A stretch of 64,000 bases of DNA, from the NCBI GenBank assembly GCA_027186245.1, contig CP114499.1, positions 501,001 through 565,000 on the forward strand, in the 5' to 3' direction. The position numbers were made by a program, and so were the translations under genes. This document shows, in pieces, positions 41,701 through 53,300 of this stretch. The notes beneath the pieces were generated by a model that was not told where the DNA came from, ran no database searches, and saw only the letters and a list, made by a program, of their open reading frames with translations. Within the stretch, counting starts at the first letter, position 1; each line of letters begins with the position of its first letter. The stretch comes from Coriaria nepalensis (taxonomy: Eukaryota > Streptophyta > Magnoliopsida > Cucurbitales > Coriariaceae).

Positions 41701-41869
41701 ACAATAAATCTCTCTCTCTCTCTCTCTCTCTCACATGATGACTCTGCACAGAACCTAGAGTCTAGAGATATGCTACTATAAGGGATGATAATTAAATTTG
41801 AATTATGCAGATTTAGACTCTACGATTATTACTAAAAGTTACAATAAAATTCAAACCAGAATTGTTGCT
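38730..41869. other. Intergenic, AT-rich, no gene seen
   Basis: It starts with the CDPK promoter and GA-rich leader. (TA)n is at 39148-39166, ATTT repeats are near 40001-40020, a poly-A run is at about 41050-41070, and (CT)n is at 41711-41733. The ORF at 41290-41637 is Lys-rich at its start and lacks any recognisable domain. Confidence 0.55.
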
Positions 41870-43341
41870 CCAATCAATAGGCCGTTTCTTACTAGTTCAA
41901 ATGTGGTGGATACCACTCTCACATATTGAAGACAGCTTAAGTGCGGCCCGGCAGCTGAACAAGCTCTTCATAAGCTCAACTATTCCATGGATGCTTGTCA
42001 AGCGAACCAAATCCTAAAGCAGCTTGAAGACCACTCAGTTGCTCTAGGTTTCTTCCATTGGCTAAAAAGACAACCTGGTTTTAAACACGATGGGCATACC
42101 TACACCACCAGGGTTGGAATTCTTGGATGTTCTAAACAGTTTAGTGCGATAAACAGATTGCTTGATCAGATGACTAAAGACGGGTGCAAACCAAATGTCG
42201 TGACTGATAACCGTCTGATTCATAGCCATGGCCGAGCTAACTACTTGTAAGAAGCAATCAGTGGTTTTGAACAAATGCAAAATTCCGGGTGGGAACCGGA
42301 CCGTGTTACTTACCGTACACTTATTTACATCCATGCAAAAGCTGGGATTCTAGATGTTGCTATGGGTATGTATGAGAAAATGCAAGAGGTGGGTCTTACA
42401 CCAGACACTTTTCCTTGTAGTGTTATGATCAATTGCCTTGGAAAATCCGGCCATTTGAATGCTGCTCATCGGCTTTTCTGCTCAATGAGATCAAGGCTGT
42501 GTTCCGAATTTAGTCACTATAATATCATGATTGCTTTGCATGCAAAAGCTCAGAACTACAATATTGCACTAAAGCTTTATCGTGATATGCAAAAATCCGG
42601 TTTTATTCCAGATAAAGTGACTTATTCTATAGTCATGGAGGTTCTTGGGCTTGTGGTTTTCTCGAAGAAGCGGAAGATTTATTCGTCGCAACGGAAGAAA
42701 TGGGTCCCAAACGAGCCGGTTTATGGACTTGGTTGATTTATGGGGAAAGTCCGGAAATGTGGAGAAAGTCTGGTTTGAGGCCTAATTCCCCGACGCGTAA
42801 CTCGTTACTAAGTGCTTTCCTCAGGGTCCACCGTTTATTGGACACGTACAACTTGCTACAGACCATGGTCAATCTGGGGCTAAACCTGAGCCTGCAGACT
42901 GACACATTGCTCCTCAACTGTTGCACGGATGCTTACTCGGTAGACGACATGTGGAGTTGCCATGAGCTCATGGAGATAACAGGCCACCCGGTCTGTACTT
43001 TCCTCCGGTCCATGCCTTCAGCTGGGCCCGACGGCAAAAATGTGCGGAACCACATGAGTGAGTTCTTGGATTTGATGCATAGTGAGGACAAAGAGAGTAA
43101 AATGGGACTAGTAGATGCTGTAGTGGATTTTCTCCACAAGTCCGGACTCAAAGAAGAAGTCGGCTTGGTTTGGGAAGCTGCAGCCCACATGAATGTCTAT
43201 CCAGAAGCTGTCAAGGAGAAAAGCTCATGTTATAGGCTTATCATCTTGCATGTTATGTTCGATAGGACAGCCATAACTGCTCGCATGGTTTCGAAAATGG
43301 ATGTTGGTCTCTGGCGTTGGGCCAGTTGGATTGATATTGTG

Positions 43342-44125
43342 GTGAGAGTGAATTCACTCATTGTTCACTCTCTTTATCTGTCTCTATAATAATATCTCAA
43401 TCATTTATTTTGATTTAAAGATTAGAGAAGTGTCACATTATAAGAAAAATGACATAAATATAAGTCGACTAAAATACGTGTAATTTATGAGCCATATTTC
43501 TTGTTGCGACTAACCTATCTCTTTTTCTTTGAATATTGATGAATTACGATGGCCATTGACACCCGATCTGTAATTTAAATATGAAATTTAGAGACTGATA
43601 TTCAATCTAAATATAAAATTTGAAGATCGATATTCGATCTATAAGTGGCGGGAACTTAGAGGGAGTTTCCTATACAGACCAAGTTCCCAGTCCAGATCGA
43701 ATTTCCAATCTAGATGGAGTTCTCAATCCATACCGAGTTCCCAGTCCAGATTGAGTTCCCAGTCCAAACCGAGTTTCCGATTCAAATCGAGTTTCCGATC
43801 CAGACTGAGTTTTCGGTTTAGAACAAGTTCTTGGTCCAGATAGAAACTAAACTCGATTTAAGAAAAATAAAAGATTTCGATATGAAAAAGGAGCTCGGTC
43901 TAGAAAAAGTAAAAAAACTCGATCAGAAAGTGATTTTAACTTGTTGAATAAAAGAAAAAATTATCAATATATCAATTATCTTATACAACTTATGTATTAA
44001 TCATATAGAATTTTATATTAATATAAATAATTTCGATGTACTTATATATTGTAATCATTGAACTTATAAAAAGGACCAAATTTTACCTATAGAAACAAAT
44101 AAGAATATAATATCTCGGTATTGTG
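43342..44125. mobile_element. 784-base insertion in the PPR pseudogene, flanked by TATTGTG
   Basis: TATTGTG at 43335-43341 and again at 44119-44125 brackets the block. Removing one copy with the block reunites the IDIV and TG parts of the SMR motif. No terminal inverted repeats or coding capacity are seen, so the element type is unknown. It contains the short tandem repeat at about 43672-43850. Confidence 0.55.
43672..43850. repeat. Diverged 20-22-bp tandem repeat
   Basis: About eight copies of a unit close to GAGTTCCCAGTCCAGATC follow one another (for example near 43676, 43696, 43737, 43758, 43779 and 43799), with substitutions between copies. Confidence 0.7.
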
Positions 44126-44280
44126 ACGGGGAGAGGCCGAGAAGGAGGGTGACGAGTTCTTCTATGGTGAGGCAGGCAATTGAGGAATTGTTACGTGCGT
44201 TTCGGTTTCCATTTTTCATTGAGAACGGGAATTCGGGTTGCTTTGTCGGATTTGGAGAACCACTTAATGCATCATTATAA

Positions 44281-45050
44281 TCTATGTAATAACTAATAAG
44301 TTTGTAATGTGGATTGAAAAGATGAAGTGAATCCTTACATTTTTGGAAAATTACGAAATAACCTCTGAATTATAATGAATTATCACTTTAACCCCTGTAT
44401 CATTAAAAAAATGAACAGAGAAGTCCCCTTTCTCCCCTTTTCCTCCATACTCAAAAGTCGCATAAAAATGGCGTTTGTAAAAATCCTCCTTTTTCACCGA
44501 GGAAAAAAAAAAACAAAAGTTATCATTAGTCACTGTGTACAGTGTAGTGGCTGAATAATATGCGATGACACTGACAAAAATACCCTCATAATATGAGACA
44601 CACTACTATTATTTATTTGCAATTTCACTACTCTTTTTTTTTTTTTTTTGGTTGAATATTTTTAAATATATATTGGGGTTGAGTTAAATTGAAACTAAAA
44701 ATTAAGAATATATATAATTAGTTTCTTATTTCTTTCTCTTCCTCATTTCTCATCAAACCTCACCTTCCCCATCCCCTTCCTCGTGGGTAGGTGTCTACGG
44801 TTTGTGCCGCACGCGCCGCAGCGCGACTACTCTACTTTCCCCCCTCCCTCCCTCTCTCGTCGTAAATTTTTCCGGCGATCCATCTCCGTCACCAGAATTT
44901 ATACTCTAACGTCCACATTCTCTCTCTCTCTCTACAATCTTCAAGTAAGTCTCTCTCCGTACTCTTTCTCTCTCTCTCTCTCTATTTACGTATATGTACA
45001 TATAGGCGGGGTATATATGCATGCGATTTGGATTGCGATAAAGTTAATTG
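44281..45050 (+). promoter_or_regulatory. Promoter and leader of the ubiquitin-hydrolase-related gene
   Basis: A poly-T run lies at about 44634-44649. CT-rich leader follows at 44820-44990. A CAAG|TAAGTC-like site near 44945 could be a leader-intron donor. No separate gene is visible. Confidence 0.4.
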
Positions 45051-48000
45051 ATGGGGCATAAGAAGAAAAACGTTGCTCCGCGCTCAAAACAATCTCCGGT
45101 GGCGGCTGAAGCGACCGCACGGGGTGTTGCTGGCGATGGTTCAGGTGTGGCGCAATCTGACTGCTCCCCGAAACCTAGTGATGGTAACAGTAATCATCAT
45201 CCCGTTCAGAACCAAGCCAATAATATGATCGAGCCGTTGATTAGAAATGAATCTGACGGCGGTTCGTCTTACTCCGCAATCAAGCTCGAATGTGAACGGG
45301 CTCTCACAGCGCTTCGACGGGGGAACCACACTAAGGCACTGAGGCTTATGAAGGAATTATGCTCTAAGAATGAGAACTCAGCTCACTGGGCATTGATTCA
45401 TCGTGTTCAAGGTACTGTATGTGTTAAAGTGGCGTCGATTATTGACGATCCCAACGCAAAGCAGAGGTATTTGAGAAACGCTATCGAGTCTGCTCGTAAA
45501 GCCGTTGAGCTTTCTCCAAACTCGATTGAATTTGCTCATTTCTATGCCAATTTGCTCTACGAGGCTGCTAATGATGGGAGGGAGTATGAAGAGGTGCTGC
45601 AAGAGTGTGAACGGGCTCTAGCGATTGAAAACCCGATCGATCCTGCGAAGGAGAGTTTGCAGGATGAAAAGCAGCAGAAGATACCTACTGCTGAAGCAAG
45701 AATAGCTCATGTGAAGAATGAATTGCAGCAGCTGGTTCAGAAGTCTAACATTTCTTCACTATCATCTTGGATGAAGAATTTGGGATCTGGGGAGGAGAAG
45801 TTTAGGTTGATTCCGATAAGAAGGGTGACAGAGGACCCGATGGAGATGCGGACAGTTCAGACTAGGAGGCCGAATGAGATTAAGAAGGCCACCAAGACGC
45901 CTGAGGAGCGGAGGAAGGAGGTTGAAGTCCGTGTTGCTGCTGCGAGGCTTTTGCAGCAAAAGTCAGAGACTCCACAATTACAGAATGATGGGAATAAGAA
46001 GGAGAGGGGGTTGGATTCTTCATCTTCAGGTTCTGGCTTAAGGGGAAGTGAGAGGCGGAGAAATGGAACCAAACACGGGTCTTCAGCAGAGAGGAGGGAT
46101 TGTGTTCGGCCGTATTGGAATTCGATGAGTATTGATTCGAAGAAAGAGTTGCTTAGGATTAAGATAAGTGGTCTGAAGGCTCATTTTAATGCATCTAAAG
46201 ATGGTTTGGCAAATGGAGTTTTATCGGAAGCATTGTCGTTTTGTGAGGCGAATAAAACATGGAAGTTCTGGGTATGCTGCAGATGTAATAAGAAATTTGC
46301 AGATTCAGAATCTCATATGCACCATGTAGTGCAGGAGCATATGGGGAACCTTTTGCCAAAAATGCAGTCAATTTTGCCACAGAATGTGGATAATGAATGG
46401 ATTGAGATGCTTCTCAACTGCTCTTGGAAACCAGTAGATGTCTCCGCTGCTATTAAAATGCTCACCAATCGATCAAATTGTAGAGATTCGAAGTTTTCTG
46501 AGCATATCTATTCTGCCAATCATAATGAGAGGTTTGATGACTGCCTCAAAGATGCATGGGATTCTTCACCCAACAGGGGAGATTTGGAAAATAGTTGCAA
46601 TAGTTTTACTGTTGAAAGTAATAGCCACAAAGAAAGTACTGACATTGAGTGTAGAAGTTGTCATGAAGAGCAGGGTTCAACATCTTATTCACTACTTGAT
46701 AACTGGCCAATATCTGATGACTCTGAGCGGGAGAAGCTTCTTGAAAGAATTCACACAGTATTTGAGTTGCTTATTAGGCATAAATATCTTGCTGCAAGCC
46801 ATCTGAACAAGGTGATACAATTTACAATGGATGAGTTACAGGGTGTTTTATCTGGTTCTCGGCTTCTAAACAATGGTGTGGACCAAACACCAATCTGTAT
46901 CTGCTTTCTGGGAGCTTCCCAGCTCAGGAAAATCCTCAAATTCTTGCAAGAATTATCTCATTCTTGTGGTTTGGGTAGATATTCTGATAAAAATAGCAGT
47001 CCCATGGATGATGCAAATAGCAGCACTCAAGTTTTGGAGATGAAAGAAAAGATTGTTCTTAATGGGGATGCCTCGTTTCTTCTTCTGGATGAAAGTTTTT
47101 TGTCAGCCGAATGTACTTTTGCAGATGTTTTTGCTGCAGCTTCTTCTGCCAAAGTTGTTCAGGCAAATGGGATTCCACCTGAAGGTGATGTTTCATTATC
47201 ATGGATATTTGCAGGTCCGTCAAGTGGGGAACAATTGGCATCATGGATGCGAACTAACGAAGAAAAAACACAAGAAGGAATAGAAACTCTCCAAATGCTA
47301 GAGAAGGAGTTTTACCACCTACAGAGTCTATGTGAGCGAAAATGTGAGCATTTAAGCTACGAGGAAGCATTGGAGGCTGTGGAGGATCTTTGTCTTGAAG
47401 AGGGTAAGAAAAGGGAAAATGGGACAGAATTTGTCAATCAAAGCTACGAGTCTATCCTAAGGAAGCGAAGGGATGAACTTATTGAAGCGGAAAATGATGC
47501 CATGTTTCTCAGCAGCAGGTTTGAGTTAGATGCTATAACCAATGTTTTGAAAGAAGCAGAAGCCCTGAACATTAACCAAATTGGATACGAGGACAATTAT
47601 AATGGAGTGACTTCACAATTATGTGACTTGGAATCTGGTTTAGATGAAGATTGGAGAGCCAAGGATTATTTGCATCAAGTTGATACATGTATAGAAGTTG
47701 CAATTCAGAGGCAGAAAGAACAGTTATCTGTTGAGGTGTGTTACCAGTTGTTGTAGATTCTTTTAATTGCAAGGTGGAACTACATTTTTATCTGGCTTCT
47801 TTCTTTTGCAGATTAGCAAAATTGATGCACGCATGATGCGTAATGTTACTGGAATGCAACAGTTGGAACTTAAGCTTGAGCCTGTGTCTGCCCATGACTA
47901 TCAGTCAATATTGTTGCCTCTTCTGAAGTCATACTTGAGGGTCTGTTATCTGTATAATGCTGTTAAAATTAGTGCCATGTTTCTCCCTCATTTTGAGCCT

Positions 48001-51000
48001 AATTTTTGATGTTCATTTCATCACTCTTTTTTTCAGGCACATTTGGAGGATTTGGCTGAGAAAGATGCCAAGGAGAGGTCCGATGCCGCAAGAGAGGCGT
48101 TTTTAGCAGAACTTGCTCTGGATTCAAAGAAGTCCATCAAAGGAGGAAGTGGTAATTCAAAACATTCTCAGCAAAAGACAAAGGACAAGAAAAAGAACAA
48201 GGAGTTTAGGAAAGCCAAAGATTTAAAGGTTTAGATTGTGGGGTCTGATTTTATTCGTCTTGGTGTTAGTCTTAGTTAGAATTTAATGATGACGATGAGA
48301 TCTGTTGTTTCCTTCTTTAGGCTAATGGCGGTGTTGAGCGGGATATGCTTCAACATGCGACTCTTGAGGAAGAGTAAGTGACCATGTTTCTTTCTATTTC
48401 CACATTTCTACTCCCCTTCCTAATGAAATATTTATATGCCTAAAGAAAATCATCAAGTTTTGCCATATGTTAACAACTGTGTACGGTGCAGTTTGTCCCC
48501 AGTTACACCTGATGGTGACCATCATGGTTCAGATATTACTGCTTCTGAGAATGGGGATGACTTAAAACTACTGGAAGAAGAATTTAGACGCAAAATTGAG
48601 CTTGAAGATGAGGAGAGAAAGCTTGAAGAGACTTTGGAATATCAGAGAAGAATAGAGAATGAGGCTAAAGAAAAGCACCTTGCTGAGCAACAAAAGAAAT
48701 CTGCTCTGATACATACAGAGAAGGTAGCGGTGGGACAGCATGATATTTGCTTAGGGCCTGTTGCTGATAATGAAAATGTGGTCGAGCAGTTTAAACCTTC
48801 TGTGTTGGTAAGAATTTTTGGCTTCTTTCTTTTCCCCTCCAGATGATTCTCAAGGAAATCTTGTAATTTTTCCCTCTACAGGAAGAAAAAGATGCATCTC
48901 CAAACAATTTGGAAGGCTTAACTCTAAATGGTTATGCTGTGCATGCTGTTCCTGATATGCAAAATTTTGGTAATACACTCCAGGAAAACATTAAACAAGG
49001 TTGATGGTTGCAGGATAATGGTTACTAATGAGTGAATTTTGGAAATCGGTCATTGACAGTTTTTTTCTTTTTTTCATTCATTGAGTAGGTATGCCCAATG
49101 GAGATATTCCAGAGAATACTCTGCCATCTTCTGAACGACGAACAGGAAGGAGAGGTAGGCGGCATAAAGGTTCTACTAAATTGCTTGGTGGAAAGCATCA
49201 GGTCGTGTCATCTGATATGCAGAATACAGAAGTTGGGAATTCACAGTTTGATAGCCATTCAAAAGAGAAAGGCTTTAGCAGTGACATCATTTTATATAAT
49301 GGTAAGTTTGGAACTTGTCATTTGCTGCTCGAGGATTCTATGTATTAAGTCTAGAGACCTCTGCATAGGTTGAATATTATATGGGATTATTTGGATTGTT
49401 CTGCATCTGAGGTTGTTTGGTGTTTAGAGTAATTCTTCTTAAGAGTTTGATCAATAATATATATATCTGCGTATTGTATAGGGTATATTACCCATTCCAT
49501 GCTCCATACTCTTCAGTTATGTTTTTGTTCTGTAAGTGACATTATTTGTCAGATCCCAAATGATGACTCAGACGGTTGACATTTTCGATGCAATTTCTGC
49601 TTATATGTGTCTATTTAAGTTGCCGTTCTTCGGTTTTAAATCTCAAGTTGCAATAGTATTTTATTTCTATATATACTTACATGCAGCCTGTTGGTGTAAA
49701 TTTTTCTACTTTTGAGCTACAAGTGATTAGGCATTTCTAGAAGAATTACTTGGGTGTTTTCCTTTTTGTAAAATCAGGCAGTGCTGTTGTGGGAGACAAT
49801 AGTACGAAGAATCAGAAACAATCAGAAACAGTGGAGGATGATGAGGAAAGGTTCCAAGCTGATCTTAAGAGAGCTGTGCGCCAAAGCCTTGGTTAGTTTC
49901 TTCTATCATCTATTTCTGCTACCCTCTAGTTGTCACTCATATAATCTTGATACAATTAAGTAAAGTGATGTAGTGGATGAACTGTAGCAGGAAGTTAATT
50001 AATATATATTTTTTAATATTTTCTTTTTTCAATTCGGGCCAATTTCTGGTCAATTTAGTATTTGCTCTTTCTTTTATAATTAGCCATACTTGAAGCATCC
50101 CTTGGCCCCTAAATTTCCCCAATCGTTTCTTTTTCATATTATAAGATATCCCACTTTTGACCGTGTGTTTATGTTGTTTCTCAGACACATTCGAAGCACA
50201 AAAGAAGTTTCCCTCGCTTTCAAGTTCGAGGGTGCCACGGACAAGCTCAGCTGAAGTGGAGCATTACAATGGTAATTTATCGGATGAAGTTGGTGTAGAA
50301 AGTATTCAGGGAGCAGAAGTATTTGGCTCTGGGCTGAAGAATGAAGTTGGTGAATACAATTGCTTTCTTAATGTCATTATTCAGGCAAGTGTTGCACAAT
50401 AAGCCATGAATGATCTGCATTGATGATACTCTTTTTATTTCATTCCTATTTTGGTACTGAAATGATGCTCTGATCCTGTATGAACACAGTCGTTATGGAA
50501 TTTAAAACTGTTTCAAGATGAGTTCCTGAAAAGATCTACATCTGAGCATGTTCACATTGGTGACCCATGTGTTGTCTGTGCACTGTATGAAGTCTTCGCT
50601 GCTCTGACCATTGCATCTACAGATACACGAAAAGAAGCAGTTGCCCCATCTTCTCTGAGAATAGCCTTAAGCAACCTTTATCCTTTTAGTAATTTCTTCC
50701 AGGAGGTGATCTTGATCTTGAGGACTCTTAACTTTTTTGCTGCCTTCTCTTCTTTTACCGTGGACAATTTTTTTTCTATTGGCACTTTATTCCTCCTCTT
50801 TTTGTCTTGGATACACAATTTAGATACAGACTTCATATAAAACTATAATTTCGCCAATTTGCAGGGTCAGATGAATGATGCATCCGAAGTTCTGGCAGTG
50901 ATATTTGACTGCCTTCACCAGTCGTTTGCTTCTAGTTCAAGTGTTTCTGATGCTGATTCTGTTGAAAGCAACTGTATAGGGTCTTCTGATTGTGCAAATG

Positions 51001-52237
51001 ATGCTTGTATAGTTCATTCCATTTTCGGAATGGACATCTTTGAACGAATGAGCTGCTACAGCTGTGGACTAGAGTCCAGGCATCTGAAGTACACTTCCTT
51101 TTTCCACAATATAAATGCTAGTGCACTCCGAGCAACAAAGGTTCTCACAGGAAGACGTTACTTTTTGTTTTTTGTATAATAACATAATTTTCTTGTTTGG
51201 ATTCATTGCCTTGAGGATCTTACGTCCTTTTTCGCCTTCTAATCTGATTTTTTGGTAACTATTCAGGTTATGTGTGCAGAGAGCTCATTTGACGAGCTTT
51301 TGAATATTGTGGAAATGAATCATCAGTTGGCTTGTGATCCAGAAGCTGGTGGGTGCGGAAAGCCCAACTACATCCATCACTTTCTTTCAGCTCCACCACA
51401 TGTCTTCACAACAGGTTAATATAATGAGTTATCTTATGAGCCGTTAATACAAGTATCTCATAAATCTTTTTGTGTTATCTTATAAGACATCTGTTTGGTC
51501 TTTTTTTGCAGTTGTGGGGTGGCAGAACACATGTGAGAGTGCTGATGATATAGCAGCAACATTGGCTGCTCTAACTACTGAGATAGATATTGGTGTTCTT
51601 TATCGTGGTCTGGATCCGAAGAGTATGTACACTTTGGTATCAGTGGTATGTATACTTGGATGAAACTCAAAAGCTTTGTTTTCGTCATCTACAAAATATT
51701 TTCAATGTAGAACAGGAAAATTAAGTTTGGTTGAAGGTTCCACTGCAAAAGAACTATTACTTCTCACATCACTATTGTTTTCTGGATAAAAAACAACACA
51801 AGTTCAGAAATTTGGAGCATGCTTAATAGTGGAATTTAAACAGTTGTTTCTCTATTATGGCTATGAATGCATCTTGTGATTTACTACAATGCTTACACTA
51901 GACATTTCCACGTGGGCGATTATCTAAAACTTCCTTTTTATCCTTTCTCTTATGTATTCTCAAACTTCTAGGTTTGCTACTATGGACAACATTATCATTG
52001 TTTTGCCTACACCCATGAGCATGAATGTTGGGTTATGTATGATGATAAAACCGTGAAGGTACTCTACTCTCTCTCTCCCCGTGACACAATTTGAATAAGT
52101 TGCCATGTTGATTACCTTTGCTTGGTTTGTAATATGTACTTGATTTGTAGGTAATTGGAGGATGGAGCGATGTTCTTTCTATGTGCGAAAGAGGCCATTT
52201 GCAACCACAGGTTCTGTTCTATGAAGCTATAAACTAG
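45051..52237 (+). CDS. Ubiquitin carboxyl-terminal hydrolase-related protein (DUF627/DUF629 family)
   Basis: Fifteen exons: 45051..47735, 47812..47940, 48037..48228, 48321..48373, 48492..48807, 48882..48999, 49089..49301, 49778..49891, 50185..50384, 50490..50705, 50865..51140, 51267..51414, 51512..51645, 51972..52058 and 52151..52237. They total 1655 aa in frame. An N-terminal TPR-like DUF627 region (about 80-240) is followed by DUF629 (about 370-700) with a C2H2-like finger (CCRCNKKF...HMHHVVQEH), coiled coils, and a C-terminal USP-like domain. The Cys box [18 protein letters not shown] keeps Cys1333 but lacks the usual GNTCY context. GQHYHCFAY supplies the His. Arabidopsis relatives are At3g47890 and At3g47910. 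Deubiquitinase activity is unproven. The intron after exon 9 starts with GC (CAG|GCAAGT). Confidence 0.92.
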
Positions 52238-53003
52238 CATTATTAACCTTCTGGAAACTCACTCCTTTATTCGCTACTGCCTTAGTAAGCTCTAGGTCTG
52301 AAACATCCTTCCATTTCACTGCTTTTCCTTTTTGGTTGGAAGTCATTTTTGTGGCGATGCAACTGAAAACATGCAGTATCGCTGCCTTGAAAAGAGCAAG
52401 TCCTTGAAAAAGTTGACAGGAGAACACAAAAAAAAAAAAAAAAAATCTCGAGCTTGTGAACATATCCGAGAGTTTTGTGAGATAAAATCAAAAAAGATTT
52501 TTGTAGGGAAAAAAAAAGGGTGGGGGGAGGGAGGAGCGTTCTTTCTTGGAGAGAGAAATAATAATGTAATTAAAAGGGATGATCGAGCGAGGAAGAACCC
52601 GGAACGAATGATTTGAGAGGTCGAAAGTGAGTGAGTTTCAGTCTTCTGGGTAAAACCCTTTCTTCATTTCGCATCTGGGTCATTTCCCAATAAGGTGGTA
52701 AGATTTTGAAGAAGATGAAGAAGCTCAGTTTTAAGCAAGAAATCATAAGGGCAATGAAGAGGAAGATGAGAGTAGCATTTTGTGTAACTAAAAGGGGGAG
52801 ATTTTTTGGTGTTAAAAAAAGCATCTTAATCCATTTCTAGATCTTTTAGTTCCTTATTGTTATTATTAGTATTATTATTATTAATGGTCTCTAATTAGTA
52901 GTATCCTTCCCTTGGTTGTTACTCGAGTTTTCCTAGAGAAGGGTTTCTGTATAGATCATCCATCACCACCATGTCCCTTGTGGGGCCTTCTTCTTAGGGA
53001 TTT
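52238..53003. other. 3' flank of the hydrolase-related gene
   Basis: A poly-A run lies at 52428-52445 and a GAAGAAGATGAAG-like purine-rich stretch near 52710-52770. I see no gene. Confidence 0.45.
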
Positions 53004-53130
53004 GATATATATATATATATTTTGCCATTACAAAAAAGCAATTGTTCTTACAAGGGAAGGGAAAGCAAATATATATATATATATTTTGCCATTACAAGAA
53101 AAGCAATTGTTCTTACAAGGGAAGGGAAAG

Positions 53131-53182
<52 letters not shown>

Positions 53183-53300
53183 CATTACAAGAAAAGCAAT
53201 TGTGCTTACAAGGGAAGGGAAAGCATATATATATATATATATATATATTTTGCCATTACAAGAAAAGCAATTGTTCTTACAAGGGAAGGGAAAGCAAATA
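53004..53300 (-). repeat. Four tandem copies of the LINE 3' tail plus (AT)n
   Basis: The about 50-base unit TTTTGCCATTACAAGAAAAG...GGGAAAGCAAA starts at 53020, 53084, 53177 and 53248, with TA tracts of different length between the copies. On the minus strand each unit ends ...TTGTAATGGCAAAA(TA)n, which looks like the end of a plant LINE 3' UTR. Confidence 0.85.

Larger units (their letters stand above)
41870..44280 (+). pseudogene. Pseudogene of a PPR-SMR protein (At1g18900/At1g74750 type)
   Basis: Plus-strand translation closely follows the C-terminal two-thirds of the At1g18900 family: ILKQLEDHSVALGFFHWLKR, GFKHDGHTYTT, then PPR repeats (DRVTYRTLIYIHAKAG, PDKVTYSIVMEVLG), NVRNHMSEFLDLMHSED, DAVVDFLHKSG and finally the SMR end MVRQAIEELL...NGNSGCFVG at 44163-44280. 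It is disabled by in-frame stops at 41927-41929 and 42248-42250, by frameshifts near 42650, 42735 and 43310, and by a 784-base interruption (43342-44125). The N-terminal third is missing. Functional relatives are organellar RNA-binding proteins. Its place beside the NPF2, CPK10 and BTSL genes shows that it is the decayed syntenic gene, not a retrocopy landed at random. Confidence 0.9.

Noticed and set aside
45141..46072. Antisense ORFs within the first exon of the hydrolase-related gene
   Set aside because: Shadows of a 2.7 kb coding exon.
53004..53300. Regular repeats with variable spacers, superficially CRISPR-like
   Set aside because: Spacers are only TA tracts, the genome is a plant, and the unit matches a LINE 3' end.
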